DNA of 64,000 nucleotides, taken from positions 4,910,787 to 4,974,786 of the forward strand of contig NC_033628.1 of the NCBI RefSeq assembly GCF_001540865.1, in the 5' to 3' direction. The translations under genes and the position numbers were made by a program. Of the stretch, positions 24,065-35,572 are shown one piece after another (within the stretch, counting starts at the first letter, position 1; each line of letters opens with the position of its first letter). Under the pieces are notes generated by a model. It was given only the letters and a program-made list of their open reading frames with translations. It did not search any database and was not told the DNA's origin. Source of the stretch: Ananas comosus (taxonomy: Eukaryota > Streptophyta > Magnoliopsida > Poales > Bromeliaceae).

Positions 24065-25137
24065 TGTAGTTACCACCCGTTAAGTTAACTTGGGTTAAAC
24101 GTGAGTTAAATATCTACTACAGTTAAAAAAATTAAAATGTCACTTTTGTCCTTAACTTAAGGGCAAATAAGAAATGTTGGTGATGGTAGAAGGGTATATT
24201 TGAAAAGATCAAAAAACAAAATACCTTTTGTGCCCATAACTTAAGGGCAAATAAAAAAAAGGGATAATTGCCTATATACCATCATGCGTATGGAAATATC
24301 CGATCTACCCCTACTTTTTTTTTCTTTCTAAAATGCCCCTCGTGCGTTTCACCGTTATTCCAAATTACCCCCGCGGTTATCCCCTGTTAGCTTAACTCGG
24401 GTTAAACATGGGTTAAATGTATACTAGAGTTAAAACCTATCTAAAATACATATTTTGCCTCTACCTCTTTATCCTAATCCCTTAAGTTATCCTTTCATTC
24501 TCTCCCTCCCATCTTTCCTCTCCTACGCGCGACTTGGCCCCATTCGCAAACCGTCGTCTTCAACCTAGATGACAGCCTTGTTGGAGAGAAAACTGTTGCT
24601 TCTCCTCTGCCATTTCTCTGTTGTCCTTGGTAAAAAGTACTTCCTCTTTCTCCGCTGCCTCTTTCTCCGCTGTCTCCGCTGATCTTCGCCACCATTTTCA
24701 TTATTTAGGGTTTTGGGGTATCCGAATATTGTGCTATGTTGGCAGGAGAACATGGTCAACATTGTATTCTTACAACTTTCTACGTAAAAAAAAAGATAAG
24801 ATTCATGAAATTTTATAATTTTTTACATCTAGGATTTTTTAATTTGCTCTATAAATTAACTTCTTGTCATTTTATTTTATGAATTAATTTTTTGTAATTT
24901 GATCTTTAATATCTTTTGCATGCATCGAAATTCATTATATATGGTGTTATTTTAATCTAGCTGTTGATTTACAATTTCAGCATGGCACCAGATTATAGAA
25001 AATCACTTTCAGCATGGCATTAGATTATAGAAAATCACTTTAATTTTTTGTGATTTGATCTTTAATATCTTTTGCATGCATCGAAATTCATTACATATGG
25101 TGTTATTTAAATCTAGCTGTTGATTTATAATTTCAGC

Positions 25138-28100
25138 ATGGCACTAGATTATAGATTGAAAGTTATGTATGGGGGAGTGTTTAAACCAGTTAAGACAAAG
25201 TTAGGCAGAAAATATGTGTATGAAATGCAAACTTGCTACATAGTGCTTAGTGATACATATACTTTAAAAGAATTTTTTGAAGATATCAAAAAAAAAAGTG
25301 GGATTGGGGAAAAACAGAATATGTGCGAGTGGCTTATAAATCAAAGAAGTCCAAATGAGAAGCTCAAAAGTTTATTGATATTAAAGATGAAAGTGATTTT
25401 CTATATATGTTAGACCAATTCACAGATGGTACAGAGATAAAAATATTTGTTACTATTAGTTCCGATGGCATCGCTTTTAATTTCAATGTTCAGGATGTAG
25501 TTGAGGATATAGTTGAGGGTGAAGTTGAGGGTGAAGTTGAGGTTGAAGATGATGTTAGAATTGAGAATGTAGCTGAGGAAGAAGATGATGTTAGAATTGA
25601 GAATGTAGCTGTGGAAGAAGATAATGTTGGAGATGAATATGCTGATTATAATGGTGTAGAAGATGCTGTTGGAGATGAAGGTGTAGATGAGGAAGAATAT
25701 AGTGTTGAAGATGAAGGTGGAGCTAATCTAGAGACTGATTATGATGCTGTAGATGAAGGTGTTGGAGACAAGGAAGCATATGGTGTTGAAGATGAAGGTG
25801 GAACTCATCTAGAGGCTGATTATGATGCTGTAGATGAAGGTGTTGGAGATGAAGGTGTAGCTGAGGGAGTAGATGAATCAGATAAATCCTCTACTAAAAA
25901 TTTTGAAAAGAATTTAGGCTTTAGTTCCATTGAAACTGACTCAGGTGAAGATGAGTTAGTTTATGACAATGAGAATCCAATTGTGGACTATGGTGTGAAG
26001 TATCCTGATGTCAATTCATTTAGAAGTGCTCTTCTTCAATTCGCTGTCCAAAATCAATTCCAATACAAGGTTATTAAAAGTGATCAATCTAGAGTGACTG
26101 CAAGATGTATGACAGAAGGTTGTAGGTGGAGAATACACGGAGCAAGGATTCGAGGAGAAGCTACCTTTTAGGTAAATAAGTAAATTATAATTGCTACTAT
26201 GTCTAATATTACTTTACTCTAATTATTTCTTTCAATCTATTGTGTCGACAGATCAAAACTCTCCAATCAGAGCATACGTGTGAAGTTGTCAATAGGTGTG
26301 GAAACAAGAATGCTACAAAAGGATGGATTGCAGAAAGAATCATTAATTGGCTGAAAAATGAAGGTGATATATCTGTGAGTGAATTGTCTAGAAGACTTAA
26401 AGAGCAGTATGCAAGGTTAGAGTTGCCCTATTTAAGGCTGTGGAAGGGCAAGGAGCTCGCTATGACCCAATTACATGGAAAGTAGGATCTATCATTTTTA
26501 AGAGTTTTTGATTTTTGTGATGAGATTAGAAGAAGAAATGTAGCAAGTCATATACAGATTAAATTGATAGAGTTGGAGGGTAAACAACATCTTCAGCGAA
26601 TGTTTATTGCTTTTGGGGCTAGTATACAAGGTTTTCTAACAGGGTGTAGGCCATATGTCGGTTTAGATGGAGCTCATCTTAAGGGTAAATTCAAAGGGAT
26701 TATTGTTTCAGCAATTACATTGGATGGAGACAACTCAATGTTTCCGGTTGCATATGGTGTGGTTGAGTCAGAATATGCAGAAAGTTGGAAATGGTTCCTA
26801 GTAGCTCTCAAGGAAGCTATAGATTGTCCTAATGGTTTGGTTCTATCCAGTGATAGGCAAAAAGGCTTAGATAAGGCCCTTCTAGCTGTCTATCCTACTG
26901 CTGAACATCGTGAATGCATGCGTCACTTATATAGTAACTTCAAGAAACGATTTCGAGGAGATATTTTGAAGAAACATCTATGGGGAGCAGCTAGGGGATA
27001 TACAAGTTCAGCATTTCAGTACCATATGGAAAGGGTGGAGATGGCAGATAGTAGAGTGGTTGATTACTTAAGAGAGAATCATGGTCATGTATGGAGCCGC
27101 TCTTTATTTGGAATAGATGCTAAGTGCGAACAAGAAACCAATAATATCTCTGAGACTTTTAATTCTTGGATCAGTAAAGAAAGGAATAGACCAGTGATAG
27201 ATATGATGGATGCCATACGACAGAAAATAATGATTATGATGAACAAAAGAAGAAGAGATGGAGCAAAATGGTCAACAAAGCTTGTACCAGGAGCAACTAA
27301 GCATATCAACAATTTGACCAAGGTAAATATAAAAACCTGCTCATTGTTTCTTACTATAAATTATTTCTAAACAAGCAAACTTACAAACTTGTATTGTGTT
27401 AATGCTAGGATCTTGAAAATTATAAAGTGTTGAGGTGTAGTGATGAGCAAGTGGAGATAGAATGGCCGAATTCAAGATGTGATGTAAGGTTGGATGAGAG
27501 GACATGCACATGTAGAACATGGCAAGTCTCCAGATTGCCCTGTGTACATGCAATTGCTTTTATAGCTAAGATGAAACTCAATGCTGAAGATTATGCATCA
27601 TCATACTTCACTGTGGAGAGGTATCGAGATGCCTATTCATTAAATATTAAGCCATTGCCTGCCCAAGAGGAATGGAAAAAGAGTGATATAGGTTTTAGTG
27701 TATTGCCACCTATATTAGCAAGACCTGTTGGCAGGCCACGAAAAAAAAGAATAAGGGGAGCAGGAGAGATGATTAAGAGAAAACACAAATGTGCTAGATG
27801 TGGTGGTTTTGACCATCATGCAAGAACTTGGTAAGAATACTGTTCCAGTAGCAGGTTCTAGCCAACAATCTAGAAGGTAATTTATTTCTTTCAACCTACT
27901 ATATTATCTTTCATATTTTTCACTAGTTTCAATATCTAGATATAGTAATCGTGAATTTCTTTTCCAGCAACATAAGAAGAAAAAATAGTGGATCGCAACA
28001 ACAAGAGCACGATTTTGAACATGCGGCAGCAGCGAGATCACAGCAGCAAAAAGGGTTATTTCATAATGCTACATCTTTCCATCAAGCTATTATCTTATCT

Positions 28101-28476
28101 TTCATTTTTCTTATAATCTTAATTTATATAATTAGTGACTTTAAACTTCGATTTCAGTAAGAAAAAGAAGAGAAATAGTGGATCGCAGCAGCGAGAGCTA
28201 GCTCAAGATGTAGCAGCAGGGGCAGTACAGCAGCAAAAGGGCAATACAGCATCTTCAAGGTAAATATATTTCCATACAGCATCTTAGTCTTAAGTGCTAA
28301 ATTCAGTGACTGTAAACTTCATTTTTAGAAAGAAAAGAAGGAAAATTAGCGGATCGCAGCAGCGGGAGTTAGATTCTCAAGTTGCAGCAGAAACATCACA
28401 GCAAAATGCGGCAATTCTCTATTCACAACAGGGTTCAACCATTTTTAGCATTGATGCAAATAGATTGCTAGGTTGA
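25138..28476 (+). pseudogene. Mutator-like (MuDR/MULE) transposase, nearly full length but broken
   Basis: Domains in order: PB1-like N-terminus from ATG 25138 (DYRLKVMYGG); a Glu/Asp/Val-rich acidic repeat region (25500-25890); MuDR DNA-binding domain with a WRKY/GCM1-type zinc site (CMTEGC ... EHTC, split by an intron at about 26169-26250); DDE catalytic domain 26564-27322, with Asp at 26666 (LDGAH) and 26852 (SSDRQ) and Glu at 27152 (SETFN); exon 27409-27834 with a SWIM zinc finger (CTCRTW...PCVH) and a CCHC knuckle; then three Gln-rich C-terminal exons. Breaks: an A-run frameshift at about 25290, TGA near 25364, TAG at the exon end (26169), TAG for Trp near 26482, and one extra G at 27833 splitting the last knuckle Cys. 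It would have acted in the nucleus, cutting the element's ends. Confidence 0.9.
27968..28476 (+). other. Three tandem C-terminal exon copies of the transposase gene
   Basis: Putative exons 27968-about 28055, 28158-28259 and 28329-28476. Each begins after a pyrimidine-rich AG and encodes a basic start (RRKNSGSQQ, KRNSGSQQ and RRKISGSQQ types), then Glu, then a Gln/Ala-rich tail. The introns also share an ATTAGTGACTTTAAACTTC-type 3' part, so intron plus exon were duplicated together. The last exon ends in TGA at 28474-28476. Same arrangement in copy 2 (48926-49434). Confidence 0.6.
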
Positions 28477-28960
28477 GAATGCTCTGTTATTTTTTCAATG
28501 AATGCTCTGTTATTTTTTGAATGAATGCTTTGTTATTTTTTGGATGAGGTTGACCCTATTTTTTTTGGATAATGATGGATGATGATGGCTTGTAATTTTT
28601 TGGATGCTGATGGCCTGTAATTTTTTGACTGATGATGACCCTGTTATATTTTGGATGTGATGACTTATATTTTGGAGCTTGAATGATATTATTGTTATTC
28701 ATGATACAATTGTTATTCATGATGACTTATATTTTTGGATGATGATGGAATTGTTGGTCTACAATTGTTATTCATGAAAGTTCTGCTATGATGTAATCCA
28801 AGTAATTGCAAATATTGAATGAATGCTTAAATAAGACATCCTACATAATAATACTTCTTTAACAGAGATAAACTATTGTAATTGCATCCTGCAAACCAAC
28901 CCAATTACATGAAAATTATATAATACTCCATCACATCCTGTATTATATAGTCCATCATAT
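28477..28960. other. Convergent intergenic region inside the Mutator-like element
   Basis: Lies between the 3' ends of the transposase (+) and GRF (-) genes. It carries short diverged tandem repeats: GAATGCTCTGTTATTTTTT units at about 28475-28545, then TTTTTTGGATGATGATG-type units to about 28760. Both transcripts should end here. Confidence 0.6.
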
Positions 28961-29385
28961 CTAAAATACTCCCCTTATCAGTATATCAAGGATTACAATA
29001 CAGAAAAGTAATTTAAGCCAGAATAGAACTTTCACTTCCATCCTTTGAATTTTTTGCTCAGTGGCTTCTCCAATTGCTTTTAACTGATATTTTAGATCTA
29101 AAGTGCTGTGTTGCACATCGTCGGTCCATAAAAAATAATTGCAATGTCCAACTCCTTCAACCTGCAAAGAGAAAAAAAAAAATTCTTATATATTATTCGT
29201 AAGATATAGTCCATGCAGTTAGAATATACAATAGCTTATCTTACCCCACAATTTAGGTAGCGGTAGAATCGACGTCCTTGGCTTGTTGGCTGCTTCGATA
29301 CCCATATTCTACAAGATCTTTCGCAGTCGCACACATGAATTTGTGCGCCAGGAGTTGATGCAGATCTCTCACTTAGATGGCTCAT
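28961..29385 (-). CDS. GRF-type zinc finger protein with coiled coil and C-terminal membrane helix, inside the Mutator-like element
   Basis: Two exons, 29385-29245 (47 codons) and 29161-28961 (66 codons plus stop), with GT (29244) and AG (29163-29162) borders and the same phase, giving 113 residues. Exon 1 has CDCERSC, then GRRFYRY and a Cys; exon 2 continues GHCNYFLWTDD. Together these make the zf-GRF pattern (C-x-C ... GRRFY ... C-YF-W-D). Residues about 62-88 look coiled-coil, followed by a hydrophobic helix (VLFWLKLLFCIVILDIL). This matches the plant At4g04775-like family of small GRF/TM proteins, of unknown function. It is convergent to the transposase and inside the inner element's termini. 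The frame is intact in copy 1; copy 2 is cut at the 50024 junction. Confidence 0.75.
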
Positions 29386-30303
29386 TATGGCTAGAAGTGA
29401 GGCAAATAAGAGAAAAAAAAAAGCTAATAGATGGAGAAGTAAGCTTGACTTATTTTTGAGCTATGGATGTGCTTTTATAATGTTAGAAAAGAAGGCTACC
29501 GTTGAAATGACCGTTGGAGGGTAAATAGGAAACGATTTTGATATTTGAAGGGCAAATAAGAAAAGTATTTGCTACATGAAGGGTATATAAGAAAAGTTAG
29601 TTACGGTATAAGGGTATATTGGAATGGGCAAAATGGTAATTTTTCAGGGATAACGACAACTGTTAACACCTCACTAACGGAATTTAACTCCAGGGGTAAA
29701 TTAAAAAGAACTTGGAACATAAGAAGGGTATTTTCAATATTAGTCTTCTAAGAGGGGTAAATAAGAAAATCGGAAACTTTCAGGGGTATATAGGCAATTG
29801 CCCCTAAAAACAATTAGAAGGACAAAATAGTAATTTCATAGAGATAATAGAGTTCATTAACAGATTTTAACTCTAGGTATATTTGAAATATATTGGAACG
29901 TAAAAAGGATATTTTCAATATTAGCCTTCTAAGAGGGGTAAATCAAAAAGTTTCCGCTAAGAAGGTTAAATCAAAAGGTCGAAAACTTTTTAGAAGTATA
30001 TAAGCAATTGCCCCTTTTTACTATTACAATTGCCATCTTGGGTAAATTGATAAGGCATGCGAGTACCACACAAAAGTTTTTAAAAAAACTGGGCCATCTA
30101 TAGATGGAGCTATAATTTTTTTTTGTTGTATAGAAATTAGACCATTAAATTGAACGTACGAAGTAGACGAAAAGCTGATACGTCTACTTCAGCATGGTCA
30201 TTTACGGATAGTAGGTGCAAGCTTTTCAATAATTTTTATTCTAAGATAGGAACAAATAAAGCTACGAAACAAATGTTTGCCTCTAAACATTTAAGCTAAA
30301 AGA

Positions 30304-30465
30304 CCAACTGTCTCTAGTGCAAGTGGCAAAGAGCTTGCTGCTTGGTACCCGAGGTCCCAATTTCGAATCCTAATTGATTCATATTTTTAGCTAAGTTTAT
30401 TTCTAAAAAAAATAAACGAAGCAGGTAGCATGCTACCTTTCTCTCTCTCTAAAAAAAAAAAAAAG
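30304..30465 (+). mobile_element. tRNA-derived SINE, TSD GCTAAAAGA
   Basis: Box A-like GCAAGTGGCAAAGAGCTTG, box B-like ATTTCGAATCC, hairpin, then GAAGCAGGTAGCATGCTACC, CT-rich end and poly(A). A perfect 9-bp duplication GCTAAAAGA flanks it (30295-30303, 30466-30474), so this copy has complete ends. Confidence 0.85.
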
Positions 30466-30474
30466 GCTAAAAGA

Positions 30475-31097
30475 TAGAGATCCACATCACATTATATATA
30501 GGTTAGGATTCTAATTTATTTCTAATATGACACGAAGCTAGTATGTTTATATGAGAATCAGACAAATTATTTTTGAAAGATCTGGTCTACGCCAAATGGG
30601 AATGAGATGAAATTGGGTTGAAAGAATGCGAAGCTAGTTTGAAGTAACTAGATAAACTAGTTGAGAATCACATGAAATCTGTTGAAAGAGGACTAAACCA
30701 AAAATTACAGGGCCACAAGGGAAGTCTGAATCGAGCTTTGATAGTATATTAAAAGGGTTGGAGCTCAACCCACCACGAGCTTAATTAATTAATTAATTAA
30801 TTAAACTGCCAGTTGGAGAAACCCTTCACAATATATGTATGTCATGATTCAAAATTTCTATTAAATAAAAGACTACTATACTTTAACAAGAGTACTATCA
30901 AAAGTGTAGATAGATTAGGGGATGATTGGAGCACGTCAATCAAGTTCGCAAGTTTATACACTAAATTGACTTGGTATTCGAACTATTCAAAGTTTGGAGT
31001 CTGAATGATGCAGGAGGATCTAGGTGGCCAAGTTTGGTTTGGGTTAAGACACCAATATTGTCCCGTTTTAGTATATCTTCCACATATGGACTCTGGT
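30475..31097. other. Intergenic DNA up to the assembly gap
   Basis: No gene recognised. A short (TTAA)n run lies at 30779-30805. Confidence 0.5.
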
Positions 31098-31197
31098 NNN
31101 NNNNNNNNNNNNNNNNNNNNNNNNNNNNNNNNNNNNNNNNNNNNNNNNNNNNNNNNNNNNNNNNNNNNNNNNNNNNNNNNNNNNNNNNNNNNNNNNN
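31098..31197. other. Assembly gap (100 N)
   Basis: Exactly 100 undetermined bases, the usual placeholder for a scaffold gap of unknown size. Sequence on its right resumes in the middle of the LINE tail (equivalent to 7078). Confidence 0.98.
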
Positions 31198-31335
31198 CTT
31201 GCTAGCTGTCAACTCGATCAGACGTTTGAAGCTTCAGTGGGAAGAGAACAGCGTGTTTAAACAAGCGTACCCTGGCCCCGAAATTTAATGGAATTTAAAT
31301 ATTTTCTTTTCTTTTTTCTTTTTTTAATTATTGTA

Positions 31336-31383
<48 letters not shown>

Positions 31384-31495
31384 TATTTTTTTATTTTGGT
31401 ATCGTTCGTAGATTGTTCTACCTCACTCTTGTAGCTTAATTCATTTCTTTAATGAATGAAACAGCTAGCATGCTACCTTTTTCTCAAAAAAAAAA
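31198..31495 (+). pseudogene. LINE 3' end (copy 2)
   Basis: The last codons of the LINE reverse-transcriptase frame (LAVNSIRRLKLQWEENSVFK), the TAA stop, a longer ATT microsatellite (31332-31386) and the terminal hairpin plus A tail. Its 5' part lies in the N gap. Confidence 0.65.
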
Positions 31496-32554
31496 ACTAT
31501 AATCATATAATATATAATTGAAACATGTTGGTAAAGCTTTCTAAAGTATTCGATAAATCATATCTGATCCAGATCCTATCCGGGCCCGAACTGAACCCGG
31601 TAAAACATAGATAACATACGGGTAAAAAAAAATTACCCATTAAAGTTTCGAGTATGAGTCCGGATATTTTATACCCATACTTGATTTGGACCCGATCCAA
31701 ACCCAACTTTTAAATGGGTAGGATCCGAAATAGTTTTCAAATCTAGAACCAGACTCAAATCTGATGATATATCTGATAGTAAATAAAAAAAATTTGAATT
31801 TTCGAAGTTGAGGGATCAATTTTAATAGGACTTATAAATGAAGGGTCTCTAAGTATTTTTATTCTAATAAAACACTAAAATCCTAGCCGCTCTTTTACTC
31901 TTTTTTTAATTTTTTTTAATTTTTTATTTTTTACTCTTTATTTTTTTGTTTCATTTCCGCCTAAGAGTTTTTTATGAAACAATATTTCTATCATTGTCAT
32001 CATCAACAAAATTAATCTTATATAGGCGTGGCACAAATGAGTTTTTTTCAAATCCCTTTTCCAATCATAGTCAACAACCTATTTTTTTTTTAATAAATAT
32101 TCTATTTAGTAAATTTTATGATTCCTCTTTATTTTTTCCCTTTTTTTGAATATTAATATATAAATATTAGTAATTATTACAACTTATATTCTCTTTATCT
32201 ATATCATGGTATCATAATTTTCTTATTTTTGCGTGTTTATATATGAAACTGTTTTAAATTTTAGGCTTTTAATTAATCAGTCAATATAATGGCCGAAATA
32301 AGTTCTGCCCAGATAATTTAATAAAGTCTATAAAAAAAATATATGTATATGAATATCCGTACCCGATTTAGACCCGACCTGTATCCGGTCATTAATGGGT
32401 AATGTACGGGTAGGGTAGTCGCTACCCATACCCACTCAAATAGACCCAATGGATATATTAATAACTTAAAGTATCCAGACCCGAATTCAACCCGAAGTTA
32501 AATGGATAGAGTATTTTTTTTTTGTAACCATTTTTTTTAGGGTAAGAATACCGA

Positions 32555-32694
32555 CCGTCCCTAGAGCAAGTGGCAAAGGGCTTGGTGGTTGGTACCCGAG
32601 ACCCAAGTTTGAATCCTAGTTGATTCACATTTCTAGCTAAGTTTATTTTTAAATGAAATAAACGAAGCAGATAGCGTGCTATCTATCTCTCTTA

Positions 32695-32728
<34 letters not shown>
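32555..32728 (+). mobile_element. tRNA-derived SINE (copy 2)
   Basis: Same insertion as 8398-8581: box A-like AAGTGGCAAAGGGCTTGG, box B-like GTTTGAATCCT, hairpin, GAAGCAGATAGCGTGCTATC and poly(A). Confidence 0.75.
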
Positions 32729-32730
<2 letters not shown>

Positions 32731-33096
32731 ACCCAAGAGTTGAATTTTATAATATTTTGGCATCATCTACTTTACGAGTAAAAGATCTCAAATGTAAGAA
32801 TTTTAACGGCCAATATAAAACATTTTCTCATTTAACAGTGTGGAACAATTAAATTTGATTAAAGTTTTGATAGAAAATTCGATAAGCTATGCATCTAGGC
32901 CAAGATTAATAATTCCAATCTTAAATTAAAAAGAAAAAGAAAAAGAAAAAGAAAAATATAATCCTCTACTTTTGGAAGATTGTTCAACTTTAACCATTTA
33001 TTTTATATCCTCCTAATGGACTTGATAAAAGTGAAGAAAATACTATTCTATTCGTTGTTATTTAAAGGCTATAATGTATAGACATCCTCTAAACTT

Positions 33097-33299
33097 TAAC
33101 TTGTTTTGAAATTAGCTCTTTGAAACTTTTTAATTTAGTTACACCCCTTCTACTTACTGACCATTGGATTTAACTCCTACTAGAAATTCTGTTGTTTNTA
33201 ACTTGTTTTGAAATTAGCTCTTTGAAACTTTTTAATTTAGTTACACCCCTTCTACTTACTGACCATTGGATTTAACTCCTACTAGAAATTCTGTTGTTT
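33097..33299. repeat. Exact 101-bp direct duplication around a single N
   Basis: 33097-33197 and 33199-33299 are identical and separated by N at 33198. Copy 1 has this sequence once (about 9231-9332). This is what an unmerged contig overlap looks like. Confidence 0.9.
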
Positions 33300-35572
33300 C
33301 TGTTATATGCAATGCTCGTGAGAGATGCTCTTGATCTCACTCGTGCATCTCTCATAAGCGTTTGTTTTGATTCCGGTAGAATCACGAAAGGACAAATAAA
33401 ACGATTAGTAAATAGAGAAGAAAAAAAGAAGTTCACAGGATCAATCTTAAAACAGGATAAAATTTAGGTGGGTGTCTATACATTAGTAGATTATATCTAA
33501 TTGTATGGATTGTTGATTTTAATACTCTTTCCCTCTCTTTTTATATATAGCCTGGTGTTACTATTGGTTAAAGATAAGGTTAAATATATATAAAATATAG
33601 TATGACAAAGGTTCTTTTCTTGTGGGATACTTAAATCCTGTTATGAGTTTTACTTTCGCTTTATTAGAATTCTAATCAAACAAATTAATTGTCTATAAAA
33701 ATATTATTATTCTTCCCTATAATGTGAGGATGTATGCAGTACAGTGAGGCATCGACAAGGCACTTCATCTGCAACCCAACAGTTATAGTGAAAAAAATCA
33801 ATTTGGTTGAACCAAAATATTGACAATTTCAGTCTTGTTCGCTTTGCTGTACTGTAGAAAACTAATAGATATATAAAAATTGCTATTATGTAGCACTATC
33901 CCTTAGCCCCAAAGACCAATTAATTCAGAGGGGAAAATTGCATGCATCCCCTTTTAATTAATTTTGAGTGGTGTTGTTGTTGTGTAAGTTGATGATCGAT
34001 CACTATTAGAACGGCTACTATGGAAGGTCTAATTAATTAAACCAATTACAAATGGTCTAAAAGAAAATTATGTCCTTTCGTGTCAATCAAGATCATTGTT
34101 GACACATGCTAAACAAGTTGGTACTAGTCCTTGGCCTCGGGAGTATTTGTTCAAATTTTAGTGGGCGCCTTTTTTGGGCCGGGTACATTGTTAGTTGCTG
34201 CTATGCTGTTGCTACAGTTCGAATCCTGTGCAGGGGGGGTCGAAACCGTGGATTGCCAATAGGCCACTAATAAAACAATATCCGTATTCCTTGAAAGATC
34301 GATGTTTAATTATCTAGACTAGACTAGATGCGCGTTTGATTCGACAGTTTATCTCAACATAATTAAATATCTAAAATTTCTGAATCAAATTATTACTTAG
34401 ATTGGATTAGTACGTTTAGTTAGTTCAATCCAGTAATATAATGCTGAATTATAGCATATATTGTATTAATATGTTTGGTTCAGTTTATTAAATTCAACAA
34501 TCCTTACAGCAAATCGTAGGCCATTCCAAAATTTTCTTTGGCAGCAACGTCGACGGCAGAGAGGCAACTGAGGTGGCCGAGATTGGTAGTTGGGAAGGGT
34601 TCGCGAAAATGGAAATAGAAGAAGAGAGAGAGAAAATAATGACGTGTCGAAGGGGTTGGAGAGGTTGGATGGGTAAAATTATAATTTCACATAATATATA
34701 TGATTAATCGCCATCAGTAATATGAAATACCTACCCACTCGGTAATATTTCAGAGTAATCTTGCACCATTTATAATGCTCAATTATTGACCGAATTACAA
34801 ATTTGATGAATCAAATACAGCAATACTAATAAAATTGTCTGTAATCATGACAAGATAAGCCGAATCAAATGCGCTCTTAGGCATATTATATATTATTTTT
34901 AAGTTTTTTATTTCGAGAAAAAACACTCATCTTGTATACGGAAGGTACGTTGCTGAATAATCATTGCTGTTATGATCATGCAATCGAGTGAAAGCATGTT
35001 CCAAAATTGCAATTACAAAAAGATAAAAATTATTTATTGGTTGACAGCAGTCCACGGATGATTGGTTTTCTCTATATCAATTGGTCAAAGTGCATCAAGT
35101 GATCATCCCGTCTGACTACTCGTTTCCTTCTGGACCACTAATTTTCACCGCATAATCAATCCGTGTCCATGAAATTCGCTAACCGAATAAATTGTTATTG
35201 TAAATATAAGTGTTTATCTCAAAATTTTAAAAAGAGCAAAACTTCTATACAATATACTTGCAATACTTTTAAAAGGCAAGAGAGTTCAAAAGTTAAAAGT
35301 AAAGTATAATTTCTTAATTTGTCCGAGTATTGTTGGAATACAATAAAGTAACGGGTTGGTCGGTCCTGTCAACAGAACTACAGGAGAGAGAAAAACCAGG
35401 TCGGTAAAAATGTACCGAGGCCCCTCCACTATAGGACGGATTGAATGCAGTCCTTAACCTTTTTTAAGTTAAAATTTTATGAATTTTTTTTATTTTCATT
35501 ACAAATATTTAAGGCAATTTCACAAATATTTTACATCTGGGATCCGTTTCAATACCGCTTGTAGTTGGGGGT

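Larger units (their letters stand above)
7078..29092. repeat. Large duplicated block, copy 1
   Basis: The sequence from CTTGCTAGCTGTCAACTCGA at 7078 onward is repeated from 31198, in the same order and orientation, to 50024. Anchors include the LINE tail, the SINE, the hAT MITE, the Micron-like element and the Mutator-like transposase. Copy 1 has extra insertions (9441-10368, 13906-14551, 16621-17134, and a 3.8-kb duplication/insertion within 20256-24064). It lacks the LTR insertion found in copy 2. Confidence 0.9.
24252..29813 (+). mobile_element. Inner Mutator-like element carrying two genes, 5,544 bp
   Basis: Element 24261-29804. The left end GGGATAATTGCCTATATACC and right end (reverse complement) GGGGCAATTGCCTATATACC are inverted repeats continuing into TTTCCGAT/ATCCGATCTACCCC blocks, about 200 bp long. 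Flanks TAAAAAAAA (24252-24260) and TAAAAACAA (29805-29813) match at 8 of 9 positions. A second copy of the left end lies at 20437. It encodes a MULE transposase (+, now broken) and a convergent GRF zinc-finger protein (-), an arrangement like maize MuDR's convergent mudrA/mudrB. Confidence 0.85.
20131..30023 (+). mobile_element. Outer Mutator-like element, 9,875 bp including nested insert, TSD TTTTTACTA
   Basis: Left terminus GGGATAATTGCGTATATACC at 20140; right terminus at 30014, reverse complement GGGGCAATTGCTTATATACT. A perfect 9-bp direct duplication TTTTTACTA lies immediately outside both ends (20131-20139, 30015-30023), the hallmark of Mutator-like transposition. The element's own arms are short (about 20140-20436 and 29814-30014) and non-coding, so it was non-autonomous before the inner element landed in it. 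It also contains a partial internal duplication (20256-21906 repeated from 24065) with a Cassandra-like TRIM and a TIR element between. Confidence 0.9.

Noticed and set aside
27085..27321. Hydrophobic minus-strand frame, repeated at 45337
   Set aside because: Antisense of the conserved transposase catalytic exon.
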